From positions 1 through 17,481 of the forward strand of contig JBOHUE010000008.1 in the NCBI GenBank assembly GCA_050734185.1: a DNA stretch of 17,481 nt, given 5' to 3'. Source of the stretch: JAFALX01 sp050734185 (GTDB lineage: Bacteria; Chloroflexota; Dormibacteria; Aeolococcales; Aeolococcaceae). Shown here one piece after another: positions 1 through 6,720 of the stretch. Positions within the stretch are counted from its first letter, which is position 1. Each line of letters begins with the position of its first letter. Both the position numbers and the translations under genes were made by a program. The notes beneath the pieces are model-generated. The model made no database searches. It was not told the DNA's origin and was given only the letters and a program-made list of their open reading frames with translations.

Positions 1-444
1 GGTCAGGACCTCGTCGAGGCCCGCGCCCGCGGCGCATACCTCCGCGACGGCGCGCGCCACGAGTGCCAGCCCGCCGATTGCGGTGGGCGTCTCCAGCACG
101 GTGACCCGACGAGCACCGGAGGCCTCCGCGTCCATCGCGGCGGCGACGGTGGCGGCGTCGAACATCCCGCTCCAGCGCGCCGGGATGGTGAGGCACACGA
201 TGTGGTCGGCGTCGAGCCGGCGGAAGGCGTCGAGGTACTCGCCCGGCGCGGGCGTCGATGTCGTCGGGGTGCCGCCCTGGCGCAGCTCGCGGTAGAAGGC
301 CGCATACGAGTCGGTGTGCCCGTCGTCGACGAACTCGTGCTCACCGATCTGAATGTGCAGCGGCACTACCGCGAGTCCGTGCTCGAGGTCCTCGACCATT
401 GCGGCACTGCCGTCGACCACCAGGCCACACGGACGCGCGCTCAT
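1..444 (-). CDS. DegV family lipid-binding protein, N-terminal part (runs off the window)
   Basis: The minus-strand frame opens at ATG 444 and stays open to the window edge, giving 148 residues of a family that is usually about 280 long, so only the N-terminal domain is visible. DegV/FakB-like proteins bind a fatty acid and, in Firmicutes, present it to a kinase for phospholipid synthesis. The visible signature is the PTTSTPAPGEY segment (about residues 57-67, family TSxPxP loop), followed by LTIPARWSGMFDAA, which corresponds to the usual I-S-S-x-L-S-G-T-Y stretch. The N-terminal DS motif reads VVDGSA here. A purine-rich GGTGAGGGAG lies directly before the ATG. The gene diverges from the plsY-like gene, and both relate to acyl-chain metabolism. 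Family assignment comes from motifs; function in this organism is inferred. No fakA-like kinase is visible in the window. Confidence 0.85.
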   Translation of the reverse strand, partial: MSARPCGLVVDGSAAMVEDLEHGLAVVPLHIQIGEHEFVDDGHTDSYAAFYRELRQGGTPTTSTPAPGEYLDAFRRLDADHIVCLTIPARWSGMFDAATVAAAMDAEASGARRVTVLETPTAIGGLALVARAVAEVCAAGAGLDEVLT

Positions 445-507
445 GCTCCCTCACCATCCGGCCGCGCCATCCCTGCATGATGCCGCTCGGGCCACCTGAC
501 GCGTGTC

Positions 508-1209
508 GTGCGCGACACTTGGCGCGTGGACCTGAACGCCATCTGGCATGGCTTCGCCGCCTGTCTCATGGGCTACATCGTCGGCGGCATCCCCACCGGA
601 TGGCTCATCGTCCGCACGCGACGATTCGGTCTCGATGTGCGCCGCTACGGCTCCGGCAACATCGGCACGAGCAACGTGTACCGCCACGCAGGGTTCGACC
701 TCGCGGCGATCGTCGGGCCGCTGCAGTTTGCGCAGGGCGTGGTTCCAGTATTGGTCACGCGCCTGCTCGGCTTCTCCGTGCTGGTGCAGGTGTTCGTCGC
801 GCTGGCGACGGTCGCCGGCAACGGCTGGCCCATCTATCTGCGCTTCAACGGGGGACGCGGCGTGGCCGTCGCCACCGGCGTCGTGGGCCCGCTGACGATC
901 GCGGGCTTCATCGCCCTGCTCGCGTGCTTCGCACTCGGCGCCCTTCGCCAACGCATCGCGCTCGCGGTGCTGGGCGCGTTCTGCGTGCTGCCGATCGTTG
1001 CGTACTTCTTCGACGGTGGGACCGTCGCACTCGGATGCGCCGGCATCCTCGTGCTGCTCCTGCTGCGCCGACTCGAGGGGCTCCCCGAAGATCGCCGTGC
1101 CTACGGTCGGTTCTGGAAGCTCGTATGGGACCGGCTTGTTTTCGACACGCGCCCGGGCCGGCCGCTGGTCGGGCCGCGCATGGACCCCGGGGTGAAAGCC
1201 GGGAGCTGA
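508..1209 (+). CDS. plsY: PlsY-like glycerol-3-phosphate acyltransferase, divergent
   Basis: Integral membrane protein of 233 residues, close to the usual PlsY length, with about five to six hydrophobic segments. PlsY transfers an acyl group from acyl-phosphate to glycerol-3-phosphate in the membrane. Motif 1 is clear: GSGNIGTSNVYRHAG (residues 48-62) with its Ser and Arg. Motif 2 is present as GGRGVAVATG (115-124), with Arg instead of the usual Lys in GGKG. The usual D-x-x-K-G after motif 1 reads QFAQG, the conserved GH before motif 2 reads GN, and the C-terminal H-R-x-N-I-x-R-L motif 3 is not recognisable; the tail is RRLEGLPEDRRAYGRFWKLV. It may therefore be a paralogue with altered activity. 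Start is uncertain: GTG 508 or GTG 526, neither with a Shine-Dalgarno sequence. It is the only plus-strand gene and converges on the acyltransferase gene 6 bases away. Confidence 0.85.
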   Translation: MRDTWRVDLNAIWHGFAACLMGYIVGGIPTGWLIVRTRRFGLDVRRYGSGNIGTSNVYRHAGFDLAAIVGPLQFAQGVVPVLVTRLLGFSVLVQVFVALATVAGNGWPIYLRFNGGRGVAVATGVVGPLTIAGFIALLACFALGALRQRIALAVLGAFCVLPIVAYFFDGGTVALGCAGILVLLLLRRLEGLPEDRRAYGRFWKLVWDRLVFDTRPGRPLVGPRMDPGVKAGS

Positions 1210-1215
1210 CGCCGG

Positions 1216-2196
1216 TTAGGCGACGGGTTCCTGGTCGGCGTACACCTTGCCGAACGGATACCACTGCGTGGGCATACGCCGGATCTGGCGCTCGAGCCGG
1301 TGCGCGACGCGCTGCATCACGTCGTGGTCGCTCTCATCCGCGCCGACGGTCTCGGGCGGATGGATGACCATGCGAAATTTGCCATCCGCGGTGCGGAAGC
1401 AGTCGACGCAGAGTATGGGAGCGCCGGTGTTGCGCGCGATCCACACCGGCCCGGTGCTGAACTTCACCGGCCCGCCGCAGAAGTCGACGACAACGCGCCC
1501 GCCGTGGTCAGGGATATCAGCGAGGATCGCGGCGAATCGCTGCCGCTTCGGGGCATTGATGAGACCACGCGCGGCGCCCTTGCCCACGATCAAGACCTCC
1601 ATGTCCTGATGCCGGCGCGCCCAGGCCGCGATGCGCGTGGCCAGCTCGCTGTCGCCCACCTTCGTCATCACGGTGGTGAGCGGAACGCCCATCGACAGCG
1701 CGATCGCGGCGGCGACGTCCCAGGACCCGTAATGCGCGAGCACGAACACACCGCCCTTGCCGGCGGCCTTCGCCTGCCACACGTGCTCGAGCCCGCGCAC
1801 CGTGTAGTGATGCCTCATGCGTTTCGACGTCACCGCGTACTGCCACATGAAGTCGAACGACAGTCGCATGAACTCGCGATACGTGCCGCGCGCGCGGCGA
1901 TGCGACTCGTGCGCGGTGATGGTGGGATCGAGGCGGCGGTGGTTCTCGGCGCAGCGCTGCCGCCGTTCGGGAGACGCGCGTGCGTAGATCGCGAGTCCGA
2001 TCACGTCCGCGAACGCGTACTGCGTGCGCCCCAGCACGAGCAGCGAGCGGCTCGCGAGCCAGAGCGCAACGCGCAGCGGGACGCTGGGCGGCGCCAGCGC
2101 GCTGGGCATGGAGCCCATGCCGATCGTCTTCTTCGACGGCGCGGCTGCGGCCGGACGCTCGCTCAGCAGCGTGACCGGATCCTCGGTCTGAGTCAC
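1216..2196 (-). CDS. HtrB/LpxL/PatA-superfamily lysophospholipid acyltransferase
   Basis: Product of 326 residues if started at GTG 2196. Proteins of this superfamily move an acyl chain onto a lipid or glycolipid acceptor at the inner membrane face: lipid A precursor in Gram-negatives, phosphatidylinositol mannoside in mycobacteria (PatA). The catalytic H-x4-D motif is present as AHYGSWD (His155, Asp160). Downstream are the superfamily blocks ADIPDHGGRVVVDF (about 226-239) and WIARNTGAPILCVD (252-265), and the conserved Q-W-Y near the C-terminus (311-313). A hydrophobic segment at about 42-56 could anchor it. The start was chosen because GTG 2196 overlaps the upstream glpX-like stop as GTGA, typical of translational coupling; the first 40 residues are poorly conserved in look, and ATG codons at residues 27 and 30 are alternatives. 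Third gene of the pyrG operon. No other lipid A genes are visible, so a PIM-like or other glycolipid acceptor is as likely as lipid A. Confidence 0.85.
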   Translation of the reverse strand: MTQTEDPVTLLSERPAAAAPSKKTIGMGSMPSALAPPSVPLRVALWLASRSLLVLGRTQYAFADVIGLAIYARASPERRQRCAENHRRLDPTITAHESHRRARGTYREFMRLSFDFMWQYAVTSKRMRHHYTVRGLEHVWQAKAAGKGGVFVLAHYGSWDVAAAIALSMGVPLTTVMTKVGDSELATRIAAWARRHQDMEVLIVGKGAARGLINAPKRQRFAAILADIPDHGGRVVVDFCGGPVKFSTGPVWIARNTGAPILCVDCFRTADGKFRMVIHPPETVGADESDHDVMQRVAHRLERQIRRMPTQWYPFGKVYADQEPVA

Positions 2197-3200
2197 AGCA
2201 CGCGTCCCGCCTGGTCGGGAGGCAGCGCCACGTGGTGCTTGGTCAGGATCTCGCGCACGGTGCCGCTCTGCGCGCGCATGACGATGCTGTGGGTCTCGGC
2301 CCACCAGTTGTGATACAGCACGCCGCGGAGCAGCCCACCGCCGCTCACGCCGGTGACGGCGACGCTGATCTCCTTACCGGGCACCAGCTTGTCGATGCTC
2401 AGCGCGGCGTCGGGATCGTAGCCGGCCGCGCGAACGGCCGCAGCCTCGTCCTCGTGCCGAACCCACGGACGGCACTGCAACTCGCCGCCGAGGCAGCGCA
2501 TCGCGCACGCCGCAAGGATCGCCTCCGTCGTGCCGCCACTGCCTAGCATCGCATCAATGCCCGAGCCCGGCCACGCCGTCATCATCGCCATCCCGACATC
2601 GCCGTCGCTGGCGAGCGCGACGCGCGCACCGAGCGCGCGCACACGTTCCAGCAGCGTCTGGTGGCGGGGCCGGTCGAGCATCATCACGGTGAGGTCCTGC
2701 ACCTGCACGTTCATGGCGAATGCGATGCGGCGCAGGTTGTTCTCCGGCGTGTCGGTGACGTCGACCGCACCGCGCGCCTGCGGGCCCACGGCGATCTTGT
2801 GCATGTACGCCGCCGGCGGCGGCGTCAGCAGACCACCCACCTCGGCGGCGACCGCGATGCTCAGAGCCTGCGTCATCCCGCCGGCGACGAGGCTCACACC
2901 GTCGACGGGCATGACGGCGAGGTCGACACGGTCGCGACCCGATCCGACCCGGTGTCCCGCGGCGAGCGGGTTGCCCTCGGCCTCGGGGCCGATGACGATG
3001 CGGCCGTCGAAGGGCATGGTGCTGAGCGCCTCCTCCATCGCCGCCTGCGCCGCCTGGCGGGTGCCCGTCTTGTCGCCGCGGCCGAGCCAGCGGCCCACGG
3101 TGAGCGCAGCCGCCTCGGTGGCGCGCAGCAGCTCGAGCCCGCGATGACGGTCGCGGCTGATGCGTGCGGACGACGTGGACGGACGGACGACAGTGCTCAT
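2193..3200 (-). CDS. glpX: GlpX-like class II fructose-1,6-bisphosphatase homologue with altered active site
   Basis: Product of 335 residues, matching E. coli GlpX (336) in length and alignable end to end. Class II FBPases dephosphorylate fructose-1,6-bisphosphate in gluconeogenesis using acidic metal ligands. Conserved here are GRGDK (40-44), IVIG (68-71), GSGRDRVDLAV (86-96), YMHKIAVGP (132-140), PRH (178-180), SDGDV (198-202) and GSGG..E (220-226, Glu226 = E. coli Glu213). Against E. coli numbering recalled from memory, Asp33 becomes Arg48, Glu57 becomes Pro72, Asp85 becomes Met97, Glu88 becomes Asp100 and Thr90 becomes Val102, so FBPase activity is doubtful. Start ATG 3200 aligns with the family N-terminus; there is no Shine-Dalgarno sequence, but GATAAT lies 10 bases upstream. 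It follows pyrG by 31 bases and overlaps the acyltransferase by GTGA. Fold assignment is firm; the enzymatic role is not. Confidence 0.85.
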   Translation of the reverse strand: MSTVVRPSTSSARISRDRHRGLELLRATEAAALTVGRWLGRGDKTGTRQAAQAAMEEALSTMPFDGRIVIGPEAEGNPLAAGHRVGSGRDRVDLAVMPVDGVSLVAGGMTQALSIAVAAEVGGLLTPPPAAYMHKIAVGPQARGAVDVTDTPENNLRRIAFAMNVQVQDLTVMMLDRPRHQTLLERVRALGARVALASDGDVGMAMMTAWPGSGIDAMLGSGGTTEAILAACAMRCLGGELQCRPWVRHEDEAAAVRAAGYDPDAALSIDKLVPGKEISVAVTGVSGGGLLRGVLYHNWWAETHSIVMRAQSGTVREILTKHHVALPPDQAGRVL

Positions 3201-3210
3201 TGCGCCGGTG

Positions 3211-3216
3211 ATTATC
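3211..3216 (-). promoter_or_regulatory. Possible internal -10 element before the glpX-like gene
   Basis: Read on the minus strand the hexamer is GATAAT (5 of 6 matches to TATAAT), 10 bases before ATG 3200 and inside the short gap after the pyrG stop. No convincing -35 is seen. The glpX-like gene lacks a Shine-Dalgarno sequence, so a nearly leaderless secondary transcript is possible. Inference from sequence only. Confidence 0.35.
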
Positions 3217-3231
3217 GACGCGCGGGACGGG

Positions 3232-4926
3232 TCAGCCGGTTCCGGCGGGTGCGGTGATCGCCGAGCCATTGACCGCGACCTCTGCGGTCAGGCTGTCCGG
3301 GCGGTCGATGCCGGCCTCCGACGCCACGCCGGCGCGCCGCGCCGCCGCCGCCATGAAGTCACGGAACAGCGGGTGCGGCTTCCCCGGCCTCGAGCGGAAT
3401 TCGGGGTGGAACTGCGAGCCCATGAAGAAGGGGTGATCAGCCAGCTCGATGATCTCGACCAGGCGGCCATTGGGCGACGTGCCGGAGAACACGACGCCGG
3501 CGCCCGCCAGTGGCTCGCGGTAGTGGTTGTTGAACTCGAACCGGTGGCGGTGGCGCTCGTAGATCACCGCCTCACCGTACGCGGCGGCGGCGCGCGTCCC
3601 CGGCGACAGCTTGCACGGGTACACGCCGAGCCGCATCGTGCCGCCCTTCTCCTCGATGTCGCGCTGCTCGGGCAGCAGATCGATGATCGGATGCGAGGTG
3701 AACGCGTTGAACTCTGTCGAGTTTGCGTCAGGAGCGTCTAAAATCTCGCGCGCGATGTCGACCACCGCGCACTGCATGCCGAGGCAGAGCCCGAGGTACG
3801 GCGTCTTGTGCCGCCGCGCGTAGCGCGACGCCAGCACCTTGCCCTCTATACCGCGGTGACCGAACCCGCCGGGCACGACGATGCCGTCCTGACCGTCGAG
3901 CGGCGAGGTGTCCGCGTCCAGGCTCTCCGAGTTGACCCACGTCAGCTGCAGGTCGACACCGCAGTGCAGCGCGGCGTGCCGCAGGGACTCGATGACGCTG
4001 ATGTACGAGTCCGGCATTTCGACGTACTTGCCAACGACGGCAACGCGAACCGGCGGCTTGGGCGCGGCGATGCGGGCGCAGAGGTCCTGCCACTCGTGGA
4101 GGTCCGGCGCCTGCGCCTCGAGACCGAGGAGCTCGACGATGTAGTCGCCGAGACCGGCCTCCTCCAGCATGAGCGGTACCTGGTAGATCGAGGCCGCATC
4201 CGGAACACTGATGACGGCGCGGCGCTCGACGTCGCCGAACAGCGCGATCTTCTCCTTGAGCGAGCTGGGGATCGCCCTCTCGCTGCGCGCGACGATCACG
4301 TCCGGCTGAATGCCGATGCTGCGCAGCGTGTTCACCGAGTGCTGGGTGGGCTTGCTCTTGTGCTCCTCGCTGGCGTTGACGTATGGCACGAGCGTCAGGT
4401 GCACGTAGCAGACGTGGTGACGTCCCACGTCGTTCTTCATCTGCCGGATCGCCTCGAGAAACGGCAGCGACTCGATGTCACCGACTGTTCCGCCGACCTC
4501 GACGATGACGACGTCGGGTTCCGGGAGCTCGTTCTCTGCGACGCGCAGGATGCGGTGCTTGATCTCGTTGGTGATGTGCGGGATCACCTGCACCGTGCCA
4601 CCGAGGTAGTCCCCGCGGCGCTCCTTGGCGATGACCGAGGCGTAGATCTTGCCGGTGGTCACGTTGCTGGCCTTGCTCAGCGCGACGTCGACGAACCGCT
4701 CGTAATGGCCGAGGTCGAGGTCGGTCTCGGCACCGTCATCCGTGACGAAGACCTCGCCATGCTGATAGGGCGACATCGTGCCCGGATCAACGTTGAGATA
4801 TGGATCGAGCTTCTGCATCCCGACGTGGAGGCCGCGAGCCTTGAGGATCGTGCCGATCGACGCCGCCGTGATGCCCTTCCCAAGGGAGGAGACGACTCCG
4901 CCGGTCACGAACACGAACTTCGCCAT
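3232..4926 (-). CDS. pyrG: CTP synthase
   Basis: Product of 564 residues, the normal length for CTP synthase, which converts UTP to CTP using ATP and glutamine in the cytoplasm. The N-terminal synthase domain starts FVFVTGGVVSSLGKG (P-loop, residues 4-18) and carries KLDPYLNVDPGTMSPYQHGE (39-58) and IVEVGGTVGDIES (141-153). The C-terminal class I glutamine amidotransferase domain has GGFGHRG (353-359), the nucleophile in GLCLGMQ (Cys381) and FHPEF (His507, Glu509), so it looks fully active. Start ATG 4926 is set by the family MAKFVFVTGG N-terminus and by GGAGG 8 bases upstream; a frame extension to 4989 is not supported. It heads a three-gene operon with the glpX-like and acyltransferase genes. 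The last 30 residues are an Ala-rich tail without obvious motifs. Confidence 0.98.
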   Translation of the reverse strand: MAKFVFVTGGVVSSLGKGITAASIGTILKARGLHVGMQKLDPYLNVDPGTMSPYQHGEVFVTDDGAETDLDLGHYERFVDVALSKASNVTTGKIYASVIAKERRGDYLGGTVQVIPHITNEIKHRILRVAENELPEPDVVIVEVGGTVGDIESLPFLEAIRQMKNDVGRHHVCYVHLTLVPYVNASEEHKSKPTQHSVNTLRSIGIQPDVIVARSERAIPSSLKEKIALFGDVERRAVISVPDAASIYQVPLMLEEAGLGDYIVELLGLEAQAPDLHEWQDLCARIAAPKPPVRVAVVGKYVEMPDSYISVIESLRHAALHCGVDLQLTWVNSESLDADTSPLDGQDGIVVPGGFGHRGIEGKVLASRYARRHKTPYLGLCLGMQCAVVDIAREILDAPDANSTEFNAFTSHPIIDLLPEQRDIEEKGGTMRLGVYPCKLSPGTRAAAAYGEAVIYERHRHRFEFNNHYREPLAGAGVVFSGTSPNGRLVEIIELADHPFFMGSQFHPEFRSRPGKPHPLFRDFMAAAARRAGVASEAGIDRPDSLTAEVAVNGSAITAPAGTG

Positions 4927-4958
4927 GCGCAGAGCCTCCACCGGACTGGGTTTTGGAG

Positions 4959-4967
4959 ATTGTACCA
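4959..4967 (-). promoter_or_regulatory. Extended -10 promoter of the pyrG operon
   Basis: On the minus strand the sequence is TGGTACAAT, that is TACAAT (4959-4964) preceded by the extended -10 TG with one base between. No good -35 is visible, which is common with extended -10 promoters. Expected transcription start is near 4952, giving a leader of about 26 bases that contains the GGAGG (4935-4939) of pyrG. It lies between the pyrG start and the end of the MBL-like gene. Confidence 0.65.
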
Positions 4968-5009
4968 GCCGGCGGAGCGCGATACGCACCGATGTTCGCT
5001 ACTTGTTTG

Positions 5010-5624
5010 CTAGGTTCGCGCCTCGAGGATCACGACCCTGGTGTCGTCGTTGTCGCCGGACGCGCCGCTGAGGCTCAGCTTCGGCTGCGGTTCCCACGTC
5101 CCCTCGGCGAGGCCCATCTCCTTGGCGAACTTCTCGACCGGCTCGTACTCCGTGGCGCCACCGGTTGCGCGATAGCGCGCCGGCACGACAATCGCGGGCT
5201 CCAGGGCGCGCACCAGCTTGGCCGCGTCGCCCGCGTTCAGCGCGTCTCCCCCACCCACCGGCACGACGAGGACATCCACCCGCCCAAGAGCGTCGATTTC
5301 GTCCTCGCGCAGCTGGCGCTGCAGCTTGCCGGTGCTGACCACGCGAACGTCGTCGACGGTGACGCGCATGACCGTCACGCCCTCGGCCGGGACGCCGAGC
5401 ACACTGACGCCGTGCACCTCGAACTCCCCGGGGCCGCTCACCTCCTGCACGTTGCCGGGGCCCGGGCGCAGGAGGTCGGGGTCGGTGCCGCCCTCGGTCC
5501 GCACGACGAGGCCGACGTTGGCGCGGGCGAGGCCGGGGAGCTGCGCCTGCGGCGGATCGAGCAGGACCGACGTGTCGCGACCGCGCAGACGGATGCACGA
5601 CAGCCCGTGATACGTGAGCTCCAC
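5010..5624 (-). CDS. Metallo-beta-lactamase-fold protein (Lactamase_B_3-like) lacking metal ligands
   Basis: Product of 204 residues from GTG 5624, preceded by AGGA about 8 bases upstream and 10 bases after the stop of the HtrA-like gene. It resembles short MBL-fold hydrolases often seen in Chloroflexota and relatives: LSCIRLRGRD (8-17), VSGPGEFEVHGVSVLGVP (62-79), VDVLVVPVGGGDALNAGDAA (116-135) and EPAIVVPARY (142-151). In active relatives, as recalled, the N-terminal GHS, the SHxxxDH-type loop, HLGD and MHY carry the metal ligands. Here these positions read GLS, VVRTEGGTDP, STGK and ARY, so no His cluster remains. This makes it a probable pseudoenzyme, perhaps a regulator or scaffold. It is the last gene of the UPF0182 operon and ends just before the pyrG promoter. 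Confidence 0.8.
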   Translation of the reverse strand: MELTYHGLSCIRLRGRDTSVLLDPPQAQLPGLARANVGLVVRTEGGTDPDLLRPGPGNVQEVSGPGEFEVHGVSVLGVPAEGVTVMRVTVDDVRVVSTGKLQRQLREDEIDALGRVDVLVVPVGGGDALNAGDAAKLVRALEPAIVVPARYRATGGATEYEPVEKFAKEMGLAEGTWEPQPKLSLSGASGDNDDTRVVILEART

Positions 5625-5634
5625 TCGCGCGATC

Positions 5635-6720
5635 CTACCCGCTCGCGGCGGTGGACCCGACGGCGACGGTGAGATTGTGCAGCGCCCCGGCGCTCCACAC
5701 GAAGATGTTGACCTGCTGGGTCGGCGTGAGCCCGAGCGCGGCCGCGTCGAGCGGATGCGTCGAGTCGATGGGGACGCCGCCAACCGCCGTGACCACATCG
5801 CCGGGGTGCAGGCCGGCGGCCGCCATGGGTCCGCCGGGTTCGAGTGCCCGCAGCAGCGCCCCGGGGGGCAGCCCGGCCGCCGCGGCCGTCGCCGAGTCGA
5901 TCAGCACGTAATCGGACACTCCGAACGACGGCACGCCGACGGGCCCGCCAGACTGCGCCTGGCGCACCAGTGTCGCCGCGGCGCTGGCGGAGAGTGCGAC
6001 GACACCCGGTGCCGAGGATCCCGCATCGACCACGACCCCGGTCACCTGTCCGGCGCCGCTCACCAGCGGGGCGCCGTCGGCACGAGGGTCGGGAGTGGCG
6101 TCGACCGTGAGCACCGACTTGAGCTGTGGCTCGCCGTCGCCCAGCGTCACCTGGCGGCCCGTCGAGCTCACGGTGCCGGCGCTGAGGGTGACCCCCGAGA
6201 AGGGTTCGCGCGCGACGACGATCGCAGCGTCGCCCGGCACCGCCGGCTGACCCGTGAACGAGAGCGCGGTGAGCTGGCTCGCGCCGGTGGCGCGCAGCAG
6301 CGCCATCCCGTGCGCGGGGTCCGACAGCACGACGGTGGCGTCGTAGGCGTGGCCGTCAGGCGTGGCCACGCGCAGCGAGGTCGCGCCGCGGATGGCGTGG
6401 ATGCTGGTCACGATGAGCCCGTCGGAGCTGACGGCGAACCCGTTGACCAGCCCGGTGCCACCGGCCAGGAGAGTCTGGGCGTCGATGGGGCGCGTGGCGA
6501 TCTGGACGACAGAGGCGGCAGCCACCTGGGCCAGCTGCGCAGCCGATGGCGCCGACCCGTTGCCCCCCGGCTGGGGCGCCAGCTGCGTCACCACGCGCTC
6601 GACCGGCCCGAACCGCGCGTAGATGGCCCAGGCGGCGAGCGAACCGCCGACGAGCCCGACGCACGCGCTGAGCACCACCGCCGCCAGGAGTGGCGGCCGA
6701 CGCACGGACAGTCGCTTCAC
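5635..6720 (-). CDS. Membrane-anchored HtrA/DegP-like protein with PDZ domain, apparently protease-dead
   Basis: Product of 361 residues: a basic N-terminus and one membrane segment (about 10-34) that would anchor it with the rest outside, a trypsin-like domain (about 62-255) and a PDZ domain (about 265-355, with GALLRALEPGGPMAAAGLHP and GDVVTAVGGVPI). HtrA proteins degrade or refold misfolded envelope proteins. The His motif is kept (TSIHAIRG, His108). The Asp motif reads DPAHGMALL, with Gly138 where Asp is expected, and the Ser motif G-N-S-G-G-P-L reads RADGAPL, with Asp215 in place of Ser. The nucleotide reading was checked at both sites. It should bind peptides or partners without cutting. 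GTG 6720 overlaps the stop of the upstream MBL gene as GTGA, so they are coupled. A PDZ gene next to a UPF0182 gene is also known, as I recall, from mycobacteria. Confidence 0.85.
   Translation of the reverse strand: MKRLSVRRPPLLAAVVLSACVGLVGGSLAAWAIYARFGPVERVVTQLAPQPGGNGSAPSAAQLAQVAAASVVQIATRPIDAQTLLAGGTGLVNGFAVSSDGLIVTSIHAIRGATSLRVATPDGHAYDATVVLSDPAHGMALLRATGASQLTALSFTGQPAVPGDAAIVVAREPFSGVTLSAGTVSSTGRQVTLGDGEPQLKSVLTVDATPDPRADGAPLVSGAGQVTGVVVDAGSSAPGVVALSASAAATLVRQAQSGGPVGVPSFGVSDYVLIDSATAAAAGLPPGALLRALEPGGPMAAAGLHPGDVVTAVGGVPIDSTHPLDAAALGLTPTQQVNIFVWSAGALHNLTVAVGSTAASG

Noticed and set aside
445..525. Promoters in the DegV/plsY divergent gap
   Set aside because: No TA dinucleotide occurs in this stretch, so no -10-like element could be assigned to either gene; short palindromes at 475-483 and 505-514 are too small to interpret.
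2196..2304. N-terminal extension of the acyltransferase to ATG 2304
   Set aside because: The extra 36 residues are out-of-frame glpX-like coding sequence, rich in Arg/His/Pro; the GTGA overlap start at 2196 is better.
4935..4959. Hairpin masking the pyrG ribosome binding site (TCTCCA with TGGAGG)
   Set aside because: The upstream arm overlaps the base positions between the -10 and the predicted transcript start, so it would not be in the mRNA.
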